Source of the DNA: Robiginitalea aestuariiviva
GTDB taxonomy: Bacteria > Bacteroidota > Bacteroidia > Flavobacteriales > Flavobacteriaceae
Direction of reading: 5' to 3'
Length of the DNA: 64,000 bases
NCBI RefSeq assembly: GCF_029537735.1
Contig: NZ_JARPUQ010000001.1
Coordinates: 494,965 to 558,964 of the forward strand
The notes under the pieces were generated by a model. That model did no database searches. It was not told the origin of the DNA and saw only the letters and a program-made list of their open reading frames with translations. A program made the position numbers and the translations under genes. This document shows, one piece after another, positions 17,203-26,100 of the stretch. Each line of letters starts with the position of its first letter. Position 1 is the first letter of the stretch.

Positions 17203-17297
17203 ACTGTTAAATCCTTGATAGATGATCGTAAAGTAGTTAAATTTCTGTCGCCTTGCGACCCTGGGGCTACCCCCGGGGGCGCAAAACCCAGTACCCA

Positions 17298-20078
17298 ATG
17301 AACCGAAGCCTATACTCTGCCGGGGCCCTGACGGGCATCCTCTGCCTCCTGTTCACGGCCGCCTGCCGCGAGCCGGGCCCACACCCTGTAGACCAGGTTA
17401 TCGGGAGTTTTTCAGATACCCTGCCCCAGGTGGCCCCGCCCGAAGGCACAGACCCGGAAGATCCCAACTGGAAAGGGGCAGACCTGGAGCCCAAAGCCCC
17501 GGTAATACCCCTTTACGCCTCCGAAGCCGCTAAACACTTCCTGCTGCCCGAAGGCTACCAAATCTCCCCGGTGCTTACGGAACCGCAAATCCAGCAGCCT
17601 GGCGCCATTGCCTTCGACGGCAACGGGCGGATGTACGTCCTGGAACTACGCACCTATATGCTCAATGCGGATTCGGAAGGCACCCTGGATCCGGTAAGCC
17701 GGATTTCCCGATGGGAAGACCGGGATAACGACGGGATCTACGAAACGGGGGGCGTCTTTGTGGACAGCCTGGTCTTCCCCCGCTTTGTACTCCCCTATGG
17801 AAAAGACTGCATCCTGGCCATGGAAACCAACCAGGACAACGTATACCGGTATACGGATACCGACGGAGACGGCAAGGCGGACCGCAAGGAATTGTTCGCC
17901 ACCCAGTTTGGCCGGTTCGGCAATGTGGAACACCAGCAGGCCTTCCTCTATTACGGGATGGACAACTGGCTGTACAGCACCGTAAATGCCTTTAGGGTGC
18001 GGGAAACCCCGGGCGGCCTGGTGCGCCAGCCTACCGGGTATAACCGGGCCCAGTGGGGCATTACCCACGACGACGATGGCAAGCTGTGGTTCCTGGGCGG
18101 GGCCTCCGGCCTGCCCTCCTACTTCCAGTTCCCCATCCATTATGGGAACATTGAGGTGGAAGCATCCTTTGCGGAGGGGTTTGAAGTCCCCTGGGGTGCG
18201 CCCATAGGGGTGGCAGACGTGCAGGGGGGCATGGATGCAGTGCGCCAGCCGGACGGCTCCCTGAACCGCGTAACCGGTGCCGCCGGCAACGACATTTTCC
18301 GGGGAGACCGCCTGCCCCCCGAGCTGTATGGCAAACTTTTTTACGGGGAACCGGTGGCCCGGATCATCCGTCAGGCCAACCCCGAGGTGCGCGAGGGCCT
18401 CACCACCCTGCACAACCCGTATCAGGAATCGCGATCCGAATTCCTGCGATCCACCGACCCCCTGTTCCGACCCGTAGACCTTACCACGGCACCGGATGGC
18501 ACCCTCTATGTAACGGACATGTACCACGGTATTATTCAGGAGGGGGAATGGGCGCAACCGGGGAGTTACCTCCGCGCCAAGATTGAACAATACCAGCTGG
18601 ATAAGGTGATCCGCCTGGGCAGGGTCTGGCGCATTTCCCACAACAGCCTGCCCCGCAACCGGGAACAGCCGCGCATGCTGGACCAGGCGCCCGCCGAACT
18701 GCTGCAGTACCTGAGTCACCCCAATGGGTGGTGGCGGGACAAAGCCCAGCAACTGATCGTACTTTCGGGCGACCGTTCCTTAGGCGCCGCCCTGGAGCAA
18801 CTAACCCGGCCGGGGCATCCTGTGGAAGCCCGCATCCACGCCCTCTGGTGCCTGGAGGGCCTGGGTACCCTCTCGGAGAGCCAGATCCGGGCGCTAGCTG
18901 CAGATCCCAACCCCCGCATCCGGATTCAGGCGCTCCGGGCCGGGGAGTCGCTGGCCGGACAGGGCAGCACTTCCCTACACCCGCTTTACCTGAGCGCCCT
19001 GGAAGACCCGCAGGTGGATGTAGCCCTGCAGGCCATGCTGAGTATGGCCTGGCTGGAACTCCCAGAATGGCGGGAGCACATCGCAGCAGTGCTGGAGGCC
19101 AATCCATCCCGGGGCATACAAACCGTAGGTGCCCAATTGCTGGCCCGGGAACCCGAAAAAAAGGAAAATGCCCCCTTCCCCTTAAGTGAACCTCAAAAGG
19201 AATCCCTGGCCCGGGGCGCTGCCATCTTCAATGAACTCTGTGTGCAATGCCACGGCCCGGGCGGCCATGGCAAACCCCTGGGCAACGGCAGCTATATGGC
19301 CCCGGTGCTGGCCGGTTCCGCCCGGGTTCAGGGCCACCCGGCCTATGTGGTAAAAACCGTAATGCACGGGCTGCAGGGACCCCTGGACGGCAACACCTTT
19401 GCCGGGGGCGTCATGGTAGGCAATGCCGAACAGCCCGACCGCTGGATTGCAGACGTAAGCTCCTACATTCGCGTGCTCCTTGGCAACGGGGCCAGCATGG
19501 TTTCCGAAGCCGAAGTATCCCGCATCCGGGAAGAAACTGCAGCACAATCCCAGCCATACACCTATAAGAGGCTCCGCGAAGAAGTGCCCCTGGCCTTGGA
19601 ATTCGGGCCGGATTGGAAAGTAACCGCCAGCCATTCGGGGCCCGTGATTATCGGGGGGTCCGAAAACCCGGAAAGCGGCTTTAATTTTGAGGGGTGGACC
19701 ACCGGGTCCGCCCAACAAAACGGCATGTGGTACCAGGTTCGCCTGCCGCGCAGCGCCCGCCTGTATGAACTGGCTTTTGATGCTCCTGCCAATGGCCTGC
19801 CCTGGCAGGCTGACAAAAAACCCCCGGCCTATCCGCGGGGGCTCCGGGTCCTGACTTCCGCAGATGGCACGGCCTGGGAAGAAGTAGTCCGGGCGCATCC
19901 CGAACAGCAGCAGGTACACCTGCCCCTGGACGGCCAACCCGCCCGGTACCTCCGCCTGGAACTGGAGGACATCCCGTCAGACCTGGGCGATATCCCCTGG
20001 TCTATCCGCAACTTAAAAATCTACGGGCAATATGAGAACCATATGCCACAAAACCCTTCAAACACCCAATCGCCATGA
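17298..20078 (+). CDS. PVC-type heme-binding CxxCH lipoprotein with beta-propeller and HEAT-like region
   Basis: 926 residues from the ATG at 17298, opening a lipoprotein signal ending FTAAC. The N-terminal third resembles the membrane-bound dehydrogenase/glucose-sorbosone-type beta-propeller of these proteins (APDGTLYVTDMYHG near 395-408). It is followed by a helical, HEAT-like section, a cytochrome c motif C648-V-Q-C651-H652, and a C-terminal beta-sandwich resembling F5/8 discoidin domains (LRLELEDIPSD). This architecture is typical of large exported cytochromes in Bacteroidota and Planctomycetota that break down complex glycans. It may pass electrons from sugar oxidation. Its TGA overlaps the ATG of the next gene (ATGA), so the two are translationally coupled. 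Confidence 0.85.
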   Translation: MNRSLYSAGALTGILCLLFTAACREPGPHPVDQVIGSFSDTLPQVAPPEGTDPEDPNWKGADLEPKAPVIPLYASEAAKHFLLPEGYQISPVLTEPQIQQPGAIAFDGNGRMYVLELRTYMLNADSEGTLDPVSRISRWEDRDNDGIYETGGVFVDSLVFPRFVLPYGKDCILAMETNQDNVYRYTDTDGDGKADRKELFATQFGRFGNVEHQQAFLYYGMDNWLYSTVNAFRVRETPGGLVRQPTGYNRAQWGITHDDDGKLWFLGGASGLPSYFQFPIHYGNIEVEASFAEGFEVPWGAPIGVADVQGGMDAVRQPDGSLNRVTGAAGNDIFRGDRLPPELYGKLFYGEPVARIIRQANPEVREGLTTLHNPYQESRSEFLRSTDPLFRPVDLTTAPDGTLYVTDMYHGIIQEGEWAQPGSYLRAKIEQYQLDKVIRLGRVWRISHNSLPRNREQPRMLDQAPAELLQYLSHPNGWWRDKAQQLIVLSGDRSLGAALEQLTRPGHPVEARIHALWCLEGLGTLSESQIRALAADPNPRIRIQALRAGESLAGQGSTSLHPLYLSALEDPQVDVALQAMLSMAWLELPEWREHIAAVLEANPSRGIQTVGAQLLAREPEKKENAPFPLSEPQKESLARGAAIFNELCVQCHGPGGHGKPLGNGSYMAPVLAGSARVQGHPAYVVKTVMHGLQGPLDGNTFAGGVMVGNAEQPDRWIADVSSYIRVLLGNGASMVSEAEVSRIREETAAQSQPYTYKRLREEVPLALEFGPDWKVTASHSGPVIIGGSENPESGFNFEGWTTGSAQQNGMWYQVRLPRSARLYELAFDAPANGLPWQADKKPPAYPRGLRVLTSADGTAWEEVVRAHPEQQQVHLPLDGQPARYLRLELEDIPSDLGDIPWSIRNLKIYGQYENHMPQNPSNTQSP

Positions 20079-21115
20079 AAAACAAACAAAATCCGAATCG
20101 TCGCCAATTCCTCAGTACTGCTGCCCTTGGGGCGGCGGGCCTGAGCCTGACACCCTCCGGCCTCTTTGCCGGGCCGGCTATCCTGAAAACACCGCGGAAA
20201 GCCATATCCATGATTAACGGGGTACAGGTGGGGGTCATAACCTACTCCTTCCGCAGCCTGCCGGACCAGAGTGCGGAAGCCACCCTGGGCTATATAAAGG
20301 CCTGCGGCATAAATGCCATCGAACTGATGGGAGACCCGGCCGAGGCCTTTGCCGGCAAGCCGGAAAACCCCATAGACCGCAGGGCCATGTTCAGCCTGAT
20401 GCGCGCCCAGCGCGAGGGCGGCCTGAGCACTAACCAGGAGAAGGAACTGGAAGAAATGCGGGAGCGCATGGCGGCCTACAACCAGGAGGTTGCCGCCTGG
20501 CGCGCCCAAACCTCCATGGAACCCTTTGAGAAAATACGGCAGATGTACGCAGATGCCGGGGTTTCTATCTATGCCTTTAAGCCCAGGGCCTTTGGGCAGG
20601 ATAATACCGATGCGGAAATCGACTGGGGCATCCGGGCCGCCAAAGCCCTGGGGGCGAGCCATGTGACGCTGGAGCACCCCTCGGACGACGCCCATACCCT
20701 GAAGCTCGGTAAAATGGGAGCCAAACACGGGATCTTTGTGGCCTATCACGGGCACGAACAACAAACCCCCACCTTCTGGGATACAGCCCTGCGCCAGTCC
20801 ACCTTCAACGCCCTGAACCTGGACCTGGGGCATTACGTGGCTGCCGGGAATGCAGCCCCCCTGGATCTGATCCGCGATAAATTTTACCGCATCCGCAGCA
20901 TGCACGTCAAGGACCGGCAGACCCCCGAAAACGGGAAAGGCAATGTAGTCTGGGGTACGGGGGACACCCCCATTGGAGCGGCCCTGCAACTCATGCGGGA
21001 CAACCGGTACGACTTCCCGGCCACCATAGAACTGGAATACGCCATCCCGGACGGATCCGACCCCATTGCGGAGGTCCGGAAATGCCTGGATTACTGCGCG
21101 GGGGCCCTGGGTTAA
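20075..21115 (+). CDS. Tat-exported sugar phosphate isomerase/epimerase (xylose isomerase-like TIM barrel)
   Basis: 346 residues. A Tat signal (PNRRQFLSTAALGAAG) precedes a TIM barrel of the AP-endonuclease-2/xylose-isomerase-like family. Likely metal ligands are visible in strand ends: LEHPSDD, AYHGHEQ, NLDLGHYVAAG, HVKDRQ and IELEYA. It overlaps the upstream cytochrome gene by four bases (ATGA), implying joint production and a shared periplasmic task, perhaps interconverting a keto-sugar made by oxidation. This is inference; these proteins are often misnamed after hydroxypyruvate isomerase. The end overlaps the convergent rimM by four bases. Confidence 0.8.
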   Translation: MKNKQNPNRRQFLSTAALGAAGLSLTPSGLFAGPAILKTPRKAISMINGVQVGVITYSFRSLPDQSAEATLGYIKACGINAIELMGDPAEAFAGKPENPIDRRAMFSLMRAQREGGLSTNQEKELEEMRERMAAYNQEVAAWRAQTSMEPFEKIRQMYADAGVSIYAFKPRAFGQDNTDAEIDWGIRAAKALGASHVTLEHPSDDAHTLKLGKMGAKHGIFVAYHGHEQQTPTFWDTALRQSTFNALNLDLGHYVAAGNAAPLDLIRDKFYRIRSMHVKDRQTPENGKGNVVWGTGDTPIGAALQLMRDNRYDFPATIELEYAIPDGSDPIAEVRKCLDYCAGALG

Positions 21116-21648
21116 TCCCCAGCCCCTAAATAAAGGTCAATAAGGCCTTCAGGGGTCGTAATTTCAATGCAGCGGGCCTTCCGGTCTACCCGGTGGATAA
21201 AGTTATCGCTAATGGGGATCAGGAGCTCCTTTCCATCCTTCTCGGCCACAAACAGGGCCTGGGAGGCCTGGTCGTTCACGGCCCGGATTACCCCGACATC
21301 CCCGTGCTCCAGGTCCTTTAAGGTAAAGCCGATGACCTCGTGGTAATAGAAGCGGTTTCCTTCCAGGGGCGGTAAAAGGTCCAGGGGCAAGTAAAGTTCC
21401 GCACCGATCAGGTCGGTGGCGTCGGCCTCGGAGGCCACGTCTTCCAGGCTCAGGCGGAGAAGCTCCGACTTATGCAACCGGCTTTGGCGCACAAAAAAAG
21501 GAACCAGATGGTTCCCGAGGGCAACCAAAACTGATTCCAGATTTTCGTAGGCACCGGGCTCGTCCGTGTCCAGCTTGGCGAGCAGGTCTCCTTTGTAGCC
21601 GTGGCGGGAGACGATCTTACCGAGGTAAAAACAGTCTTCCTTACGCAT
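21112..21648 (-). CDS. rimM: Ribosome maturation factor RimM
   Basis: 178 residues with the RimM N-domain start YLGKIVSRHGYKGDLLAKLDTD, here split into its beginning (residues 7-20) and its barrel continuation. A PRC-like C-terminal beta-barrel ends IEITTPEGLIDLYL. RimM binds S19 and assists 30S head assembly. It follows rpsP by seven bases, the conserved rpsP-rimM order. Confidence 0.95.
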   Translation of the reverse strand: MRKEDCFYLGKIVSRHGYKGDLLAKLDTDEPGAYENLESVLVALGNHLVPFFVRQSRLHKSELLRLSLEDVASEADATDLIGAELYLPLDLLPPLEGNRFYYHEVIGFTLKDLEHGDVGVIRAVNDQASQALFVAEKDGKELLIPISDNFIHRVDRKARCIEITTPEGLIDLYLGAGD

Positions 21649-21655
21649 GGCCGGT

Positions 21656-22240
21656 TTATTCTTCTTCGGTGCTGGCAGCTTCCTCTTCCTGAGCAGGAGC
21701 TTCCTCGGCCGCTTCGGCAGCAGCTTCTGCCTCAGGGGCAGCTTCGGCTACGGCTTCTTCGGCCGCTTCGGCAGCAACCTCGGCCTCAGCCTCGGCAGCG
21801 GCAGCCTGGGCACGCTTCTCGTTCACCTCTTTCTCGGCTTCCAGAGCCTTGGCTTTGGCGTCGGCCTTGGCTTGTGCCAGCCCCTGGGATTTGGCCTCGA
21901 TCTTCTGGGCCTTTTCATCCAGCCATGCCTCGAATTTCTTCTCGGCCTCCTCTTCGGTGAGGGCGCCTTTGCGAACCCCGGCTTTCAGGTGGTGCTTCAG
22001 CAGCACTCCCTTGTAGGAGAGGATGCGGCGGGCGGTTTCGGAAGGCTGGGCCCCGTTGTCGAGCCACTGAACACTCTGGTCTACGTCCAGGTCAATCGTA
22101 GCGGGGTTGGTGTTGGGGTTGTAGATTCCCAGTTTCTCCAGGAATCGGCCATCGCGCTTGGAACGCGCATCGGCGGCAACAATCCAGTAAAAGGGTTTTC
22201 CTTTCTTACCGTGTCTTTGAAGTCTGATTCTAACGGGCAT
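21656..22240 (-). CDS. rpsP: 30S ribosomal protein S16 with Ala/Glu-rich C-terminal extension
   Basis: 194 residues. The N-terminal 80 or so (MPVRIRLQRHGKKGKPFYWI and GIYNPNTNP) are S16. Beyond about residue 100 the protein continues as a charged helical segment and then a run made almost only of Ala and Glu, ending STEEE. Most bacterial S16 proteins have about 80-90 residues; long acidic tails are known in Bacteroidota. The tail is low in complexity and would be solvent-exposed on the 30S subunit. It is the first gene of the rpsP-rimM pair. Confidence 0.95.
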   Translation of the reverse strand: MPVRIRLQRHGKKGKPFYWIVAADARSKRDGRFLEKLGIYNPNTNPATIDLDVDQSVQWLDNGAQPSETARRILSYKGVLLKHHLKAGVRKGALTEEEAEKKFEAWLDEKAQKIEAKSQGLAQAKADAKAKALEAEKEVNEKRAQAAAAEAEAEVAAEAAEEAVAEAAPEAEAAAEAAEEAPAQEEEAASTEEE

Positions 22241-22257
22241 ATCACATTAATTTAGAT

Positions 22258-22307
22258 GGGGTACCCGACCCCGGTTATTAATTCCGGTTACAACGCGGGT
22301 AGCGTTG
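22258..22307 (-). promoter_or_regulatory. rpsP: Structured 5' leader of rpsP
   Basis: Between the likely promoter and the rpsP start are three short inverted repeats: GGGGT/ACCCC (22258-22262 with 22268-22272), CCGG/CCGG (22271-22274 with 22284-22287) and CAACGC/GCGTTG (22291-22296 with 22302-22307). The first two overlap, so they would be alternatives. Such a leader could carry autoregulation by S16 or another ribosomal protein. No known leader class was assigned. Confidence 0.35.
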
Positions 22308-22340
22308 TTCACCCTTCTGGCTTTCAATCAAAAGCGGGTG

Positions 22341-22348
22341 CAAATATA
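22341..22348 (-). promoter_or_regulatory. -7 element of the rpsP-rimM operon
   Basis: On the minus strand TATATTTG (22348 to 22341) is a perfect TAnnTTTG. It lies about 100 bases before the rpsP ATG, leaving room for the structured leader. No clear -33 TTTG is seen. Confidence 0.55.
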
Positions 22349-22516
22349 AGCTACTTTTTTGAGTTCTTCAGACCCTCCGGCCGAAATTTTGGACCCACCA
22401 CAGCGCCCCAGGTTGTTAAAGCCCTATTAAAAGATGTTAAATATTTGATTTTCAGCTTTTTATTTCTTATACTATAGATGCGTTGCCGAGAGCCGGCAAC
22501 CCTGTAGACTTTAAAA

Positions 22517-22987
22517 ATGAAGCGAGATAATATGACGTATTCTGAAAAAATTTCGAACCAACTCAACGACTTACTGGAAAAAACATATGATGCGGAAAAA
22601 GGCTTTGGCCTGGCCGCGGAAAAGGTGGACACCCCCGAGGTCAAAGCCTTCCTGCAGGACAAGGTAAAGCAGCGTAATGCCTTTGGCCACGAGCTGAAGG
22701 ACGAAATCCGCGAATTTGGCAAATTGCCGGAAAAAGACGGCAGCCTGAAAGGAGACGTACACCGCAGCTGGATGCAGCTTACCGCCGCCCTGAGCAGTAA
22801 CCAGACCTCCCGGATCCTGGAAGAGGTAGAGCGGGGCGAAAAAGCCAGCCTGGAACAGTACAATGAGATGCTGAAAGACACCGAAGTCACCTTGCCACCC
22901 AGCACCGAACGCATGCTGGCCCGCCACCGGGATGCCATTCAGGCTTCCCTGAACACGGCGCGGATGTATGAAACCCTGACTTCCTAA
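22517..22987 (+). CDS. DUF2383/PA2169-family four-helix-bundle protein
   Basis: 156 residues, almost entirely helical and charged, without signal peptide or membrane segment. The segments LNDLLEKTYDAEKGF and ERMLARHRDAIQASLNTAR match the ferritin-like DUF2383 (PA2169) family. These small cytosolic proteins are common in Bacteroidota and often stress-associated, but their function is not established. An alternative ATG at 22532 (MTYSEKIS) matches the usual family N-terminus equally well. A strong terminator follows. Confidence 0.8.
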   Translation: MKRDNMTYSEKISNQLNDLLEKTYDAEKGFGLAAEKVDTPEVKAFLQDKVKQRNAFGHELKDEIREFGKLPEKDGSLKGDVHRSWMQLTAALSSNQTSRILEEVERGEKASLEQYNEMLKDTEVTLPPSTERMLARHRDAIQASLNTARMYETLTS

Positions 22988-23009
22988 ACCGACAAATTCC
23001 AAGAGAAAG

Positions 23010-23034
23010 AACCCGGCTCCGGCCGGGTTTTTTT
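23010..23034 (+). terminator. Intrinsic terminator after the DUF2383 gene
   Basis: AACCCGGC-TCCG-GCCGGGTT (23010-23029) is a perfect 8-bp stem with a 4-base loop, followed by a T run to 23034. Confidence 0.9.
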
Positions 23035-23119
23035 ATTCGTTGATAACTCCTGAAAAAATGCCCTTTACTCCATGGGGGCATTTCCATATTTTTAACCCTC
23101 ATTAATCCCGCCTCAGCAG

Positions 23120-26100
23120 ATGTACCTGATTTTCGATACGGAAACCACCGGCCTTCCGAAACGCTGGGACGCCCCGGTGAGCGACACGGACAACTGGCCC
23201 CGCTGTGTGCAGATTGCCTGGCAACTGCACGGCCCGGACGGCGCATTGCTGGAGCAGTACGACGCCCTGGTACAACCGGAGGGGTTCAACATCCCCTACG
23301 ATGCCGAACAAATCCACGGCATCTCCACCGAACTGGCTGCCCAACAGGGACTCCCCCTGAACGATGTCCTGGAGGCTTTCCGCGAGGCCATGAGCCGCAC
23401 CACCTACCTGGTGGGGCAGAACGTGGGCTTCGACATCAATATTATGGGGGCGGAATTCCTGAGGGCCGGGCGGGAAAACCCCCTGGAATCCATGCCGGTG
23501 CTGGACACCTGTACAGAAGATACCGCCGAACTTTGCCGCCTGCCTGGTGGCCGCGGGGGCAAATTCAAACTGCCCACCCTGACAGAACTGCACCAGCATC
23601 TCTTCGGGGAGCCCTTTGAGGAGGCGCACAACGCTACGGCAGATGTGGAGGCCACAGCCCGTTGTTTCCTGGAATTGGTGCGCCAGCGCGCGTTCAGCGC
23701 AACGGACCTGGGTGCAGGCCCCGAGTACTTCCGCGAATTTGAAGCCGCCAACCCGGGGGTGATTGCCCCCATCGGGCTAAAACACCTTAACCTGAAAGAG
23801 GCCTCCCGCAAATTGCAAGCCCAGGCCGCTTCGGACCAGCCGGATGTAAGCCGGGAAGAGTTGCGGGAAAACGAAAAAGTGCTGGCGGACGCCCCCTTTG
23901 CCCACCTGCACAACCACAGCCAGTTTTCGGTATTGCAATCTACCATCCGCATCCGGGACCTGGTAGGGGCGGCAGCCCGCCACAACATGCCTGCCGTAGC
24001 CCTTACGGACCACGCCAACATGATGGGGGCCTTCCATTTCGTGAAGGAGGTAAAGGCCTACAATGCGGGGCTTACCGAAGAAGACCGGGCAGCAGGGAAA
24101 ACCGGGCTGGTGCCCATCCTGGGATGCGAATTCTTTGTGTGCGAAGACCGGCACAACAAATCGGTCAAGGATTACGGCTACCAGGTAGTGATGCTGGCCA
24201 AAAACAAAAACGGATACCAGAACCTGGCCAAGATGTCTTCCATCGCCTATACCGAGGGGTTCTATTACGTACCCCGCATAGATCGGGACGTGGTGGAAAC
24301 CTACAAGGACGACCTGATTGTCCTGACCGGGAACCTGTACGGGGAAGTGCCCTCCAAGGTGCTTAACGTGGGGGAAAAACAGGCGGAGGAAGCCCTGCTC
24401 TGGTGGAAGGAGCGCTTTGGGGAAGACCTCTATGTGGAACTGATGCGCCACGGGCAGGAAGACGAAGACCGCGCCAACCAGACCCTGGTGGCCCTGGCCC
24501 GTAAACACGGCGTTTCCCTGGTGGCCACCAACAATACCTATTACTGCGACAAGGAAGACGCGGAAGCCCACGACATCCTGCTCTGCGTCAAGGAGGGCGA
24601 GAAACAGGCCACCCCCATTGGCCGCGGCCGGGGGTACCGCTTTGGCCTGCCCAACCAGGAATACTACTTCAAGTCTTCCCAGGCCATGAAGGAGCTCTTC
24701 AGCGACCTGCCGGAGAGTATTCTCTCCGTGGCCGAGATTGTGGAGAAGATCGAACCTTTTGACCTGGCCCGTGATGTGCTCCTGCCCAAGTTTGAAATCC
24801 CGGACAATTTCAAGGTAGCCCAAGACGAAAAGGACGGGGGGAAACGGGGGGAAAATGCCTACCTGCGCCATATTACCTACCAGGGGGCCGAACGGCGTTA
24901 CGGGGATATCACCGACGCCATCCGCGAACGGGTGGACTTTGAGCTGGCCACCATTGAGAATTCCGGCTACCCGGGCTACTTCCTGATTGTGGAAGACTTT
25001 ATACGGGAAGCGCGCAATATGGGCGTTTCCGTCGGGCCGGGGCGGGGATCGGCCGCGGGATCGGTAGTGGCCTATTGCCTGGGCATCACCAACATTGACC
25101 CCCTGAAATACGACCTGCTTTTTGAGCGCTTTCTGAATCCGGACCGGGTGTCCATGCCCGATATCGACATCGACTTCGACGACGAGGGCCGCTCCCGGGT
25201 AATGGATTACGTGATCGGAAAATACGGTGCCAACCAGGTGGCCCAGATCATCACTTACGGCACCATGGCCGCCAAGTCTTCCATCCGGGATACGGCCCGG
25301 GTGCTGGACCTGCCCCTGGGGGATGCGGACCGCATTGCCAAGCTGATCCCGAACATGTCCAAACTGGGCAAGATTTTCGGGGTGCCCGAGGCAGACCTCA
25401 GGAAAAAATTCCGTTCAGACGAACTGGAAAAGGTAAACCAGCTGCTGAATATTGCCGAAGGGGAAGACCTGGAGGCCCAGACCGTAAACATGGCGCGGGT
25501 GCTGGAAGGCTCCCTGCGCAACACGGGCATCCACGCCTGCGGGGTGATTATTACCCCGGACGACATCACCAATTTTGTGCCCGTGGCCACAGCCAAGGAT
25601 TCCGAACTGTATGTGACCCAGTTCGACAACTCCGTCGTGGAGAGCGCCGGGCTGCTCAAAATGGACTTCCTGGGGCTGAAGACCCTGACCCTGATCAAGG
25701 ACACCGTTAAGATCGTGAAGGCGCGCCTGGGCATTGAACTGGTGCCGGACGACTTTCCCCTGGACGACGAAGCCACCTATGAGTTGTTCCAGCGGGGGGA
25801 GACCGTAGGGATCTTCCAGTACGAATCCCCCGGGATGCAGAAGTACCTGAAGGAGCTCAAGCCCTCGATTTTTGACGACCTGATAGCCATGAATGCCCTC
25901 TACCGCCCCGGGCCCATGGAATACATCCCCAGCTTTGTGGCCCGGAAGCACGGGCGGGAAGAGATCACTTACGACCTACCGGAGATGGAGGAATTCCTGA
26001 AGGAAACCTACGGGATCACGGTCTACCAGGAGCAGGTGATGCTGCTCTCCCAAAAGCTGGCCGGGTTTACCAAGGGCGAGGCGGACGTACTGCGCAAAGC

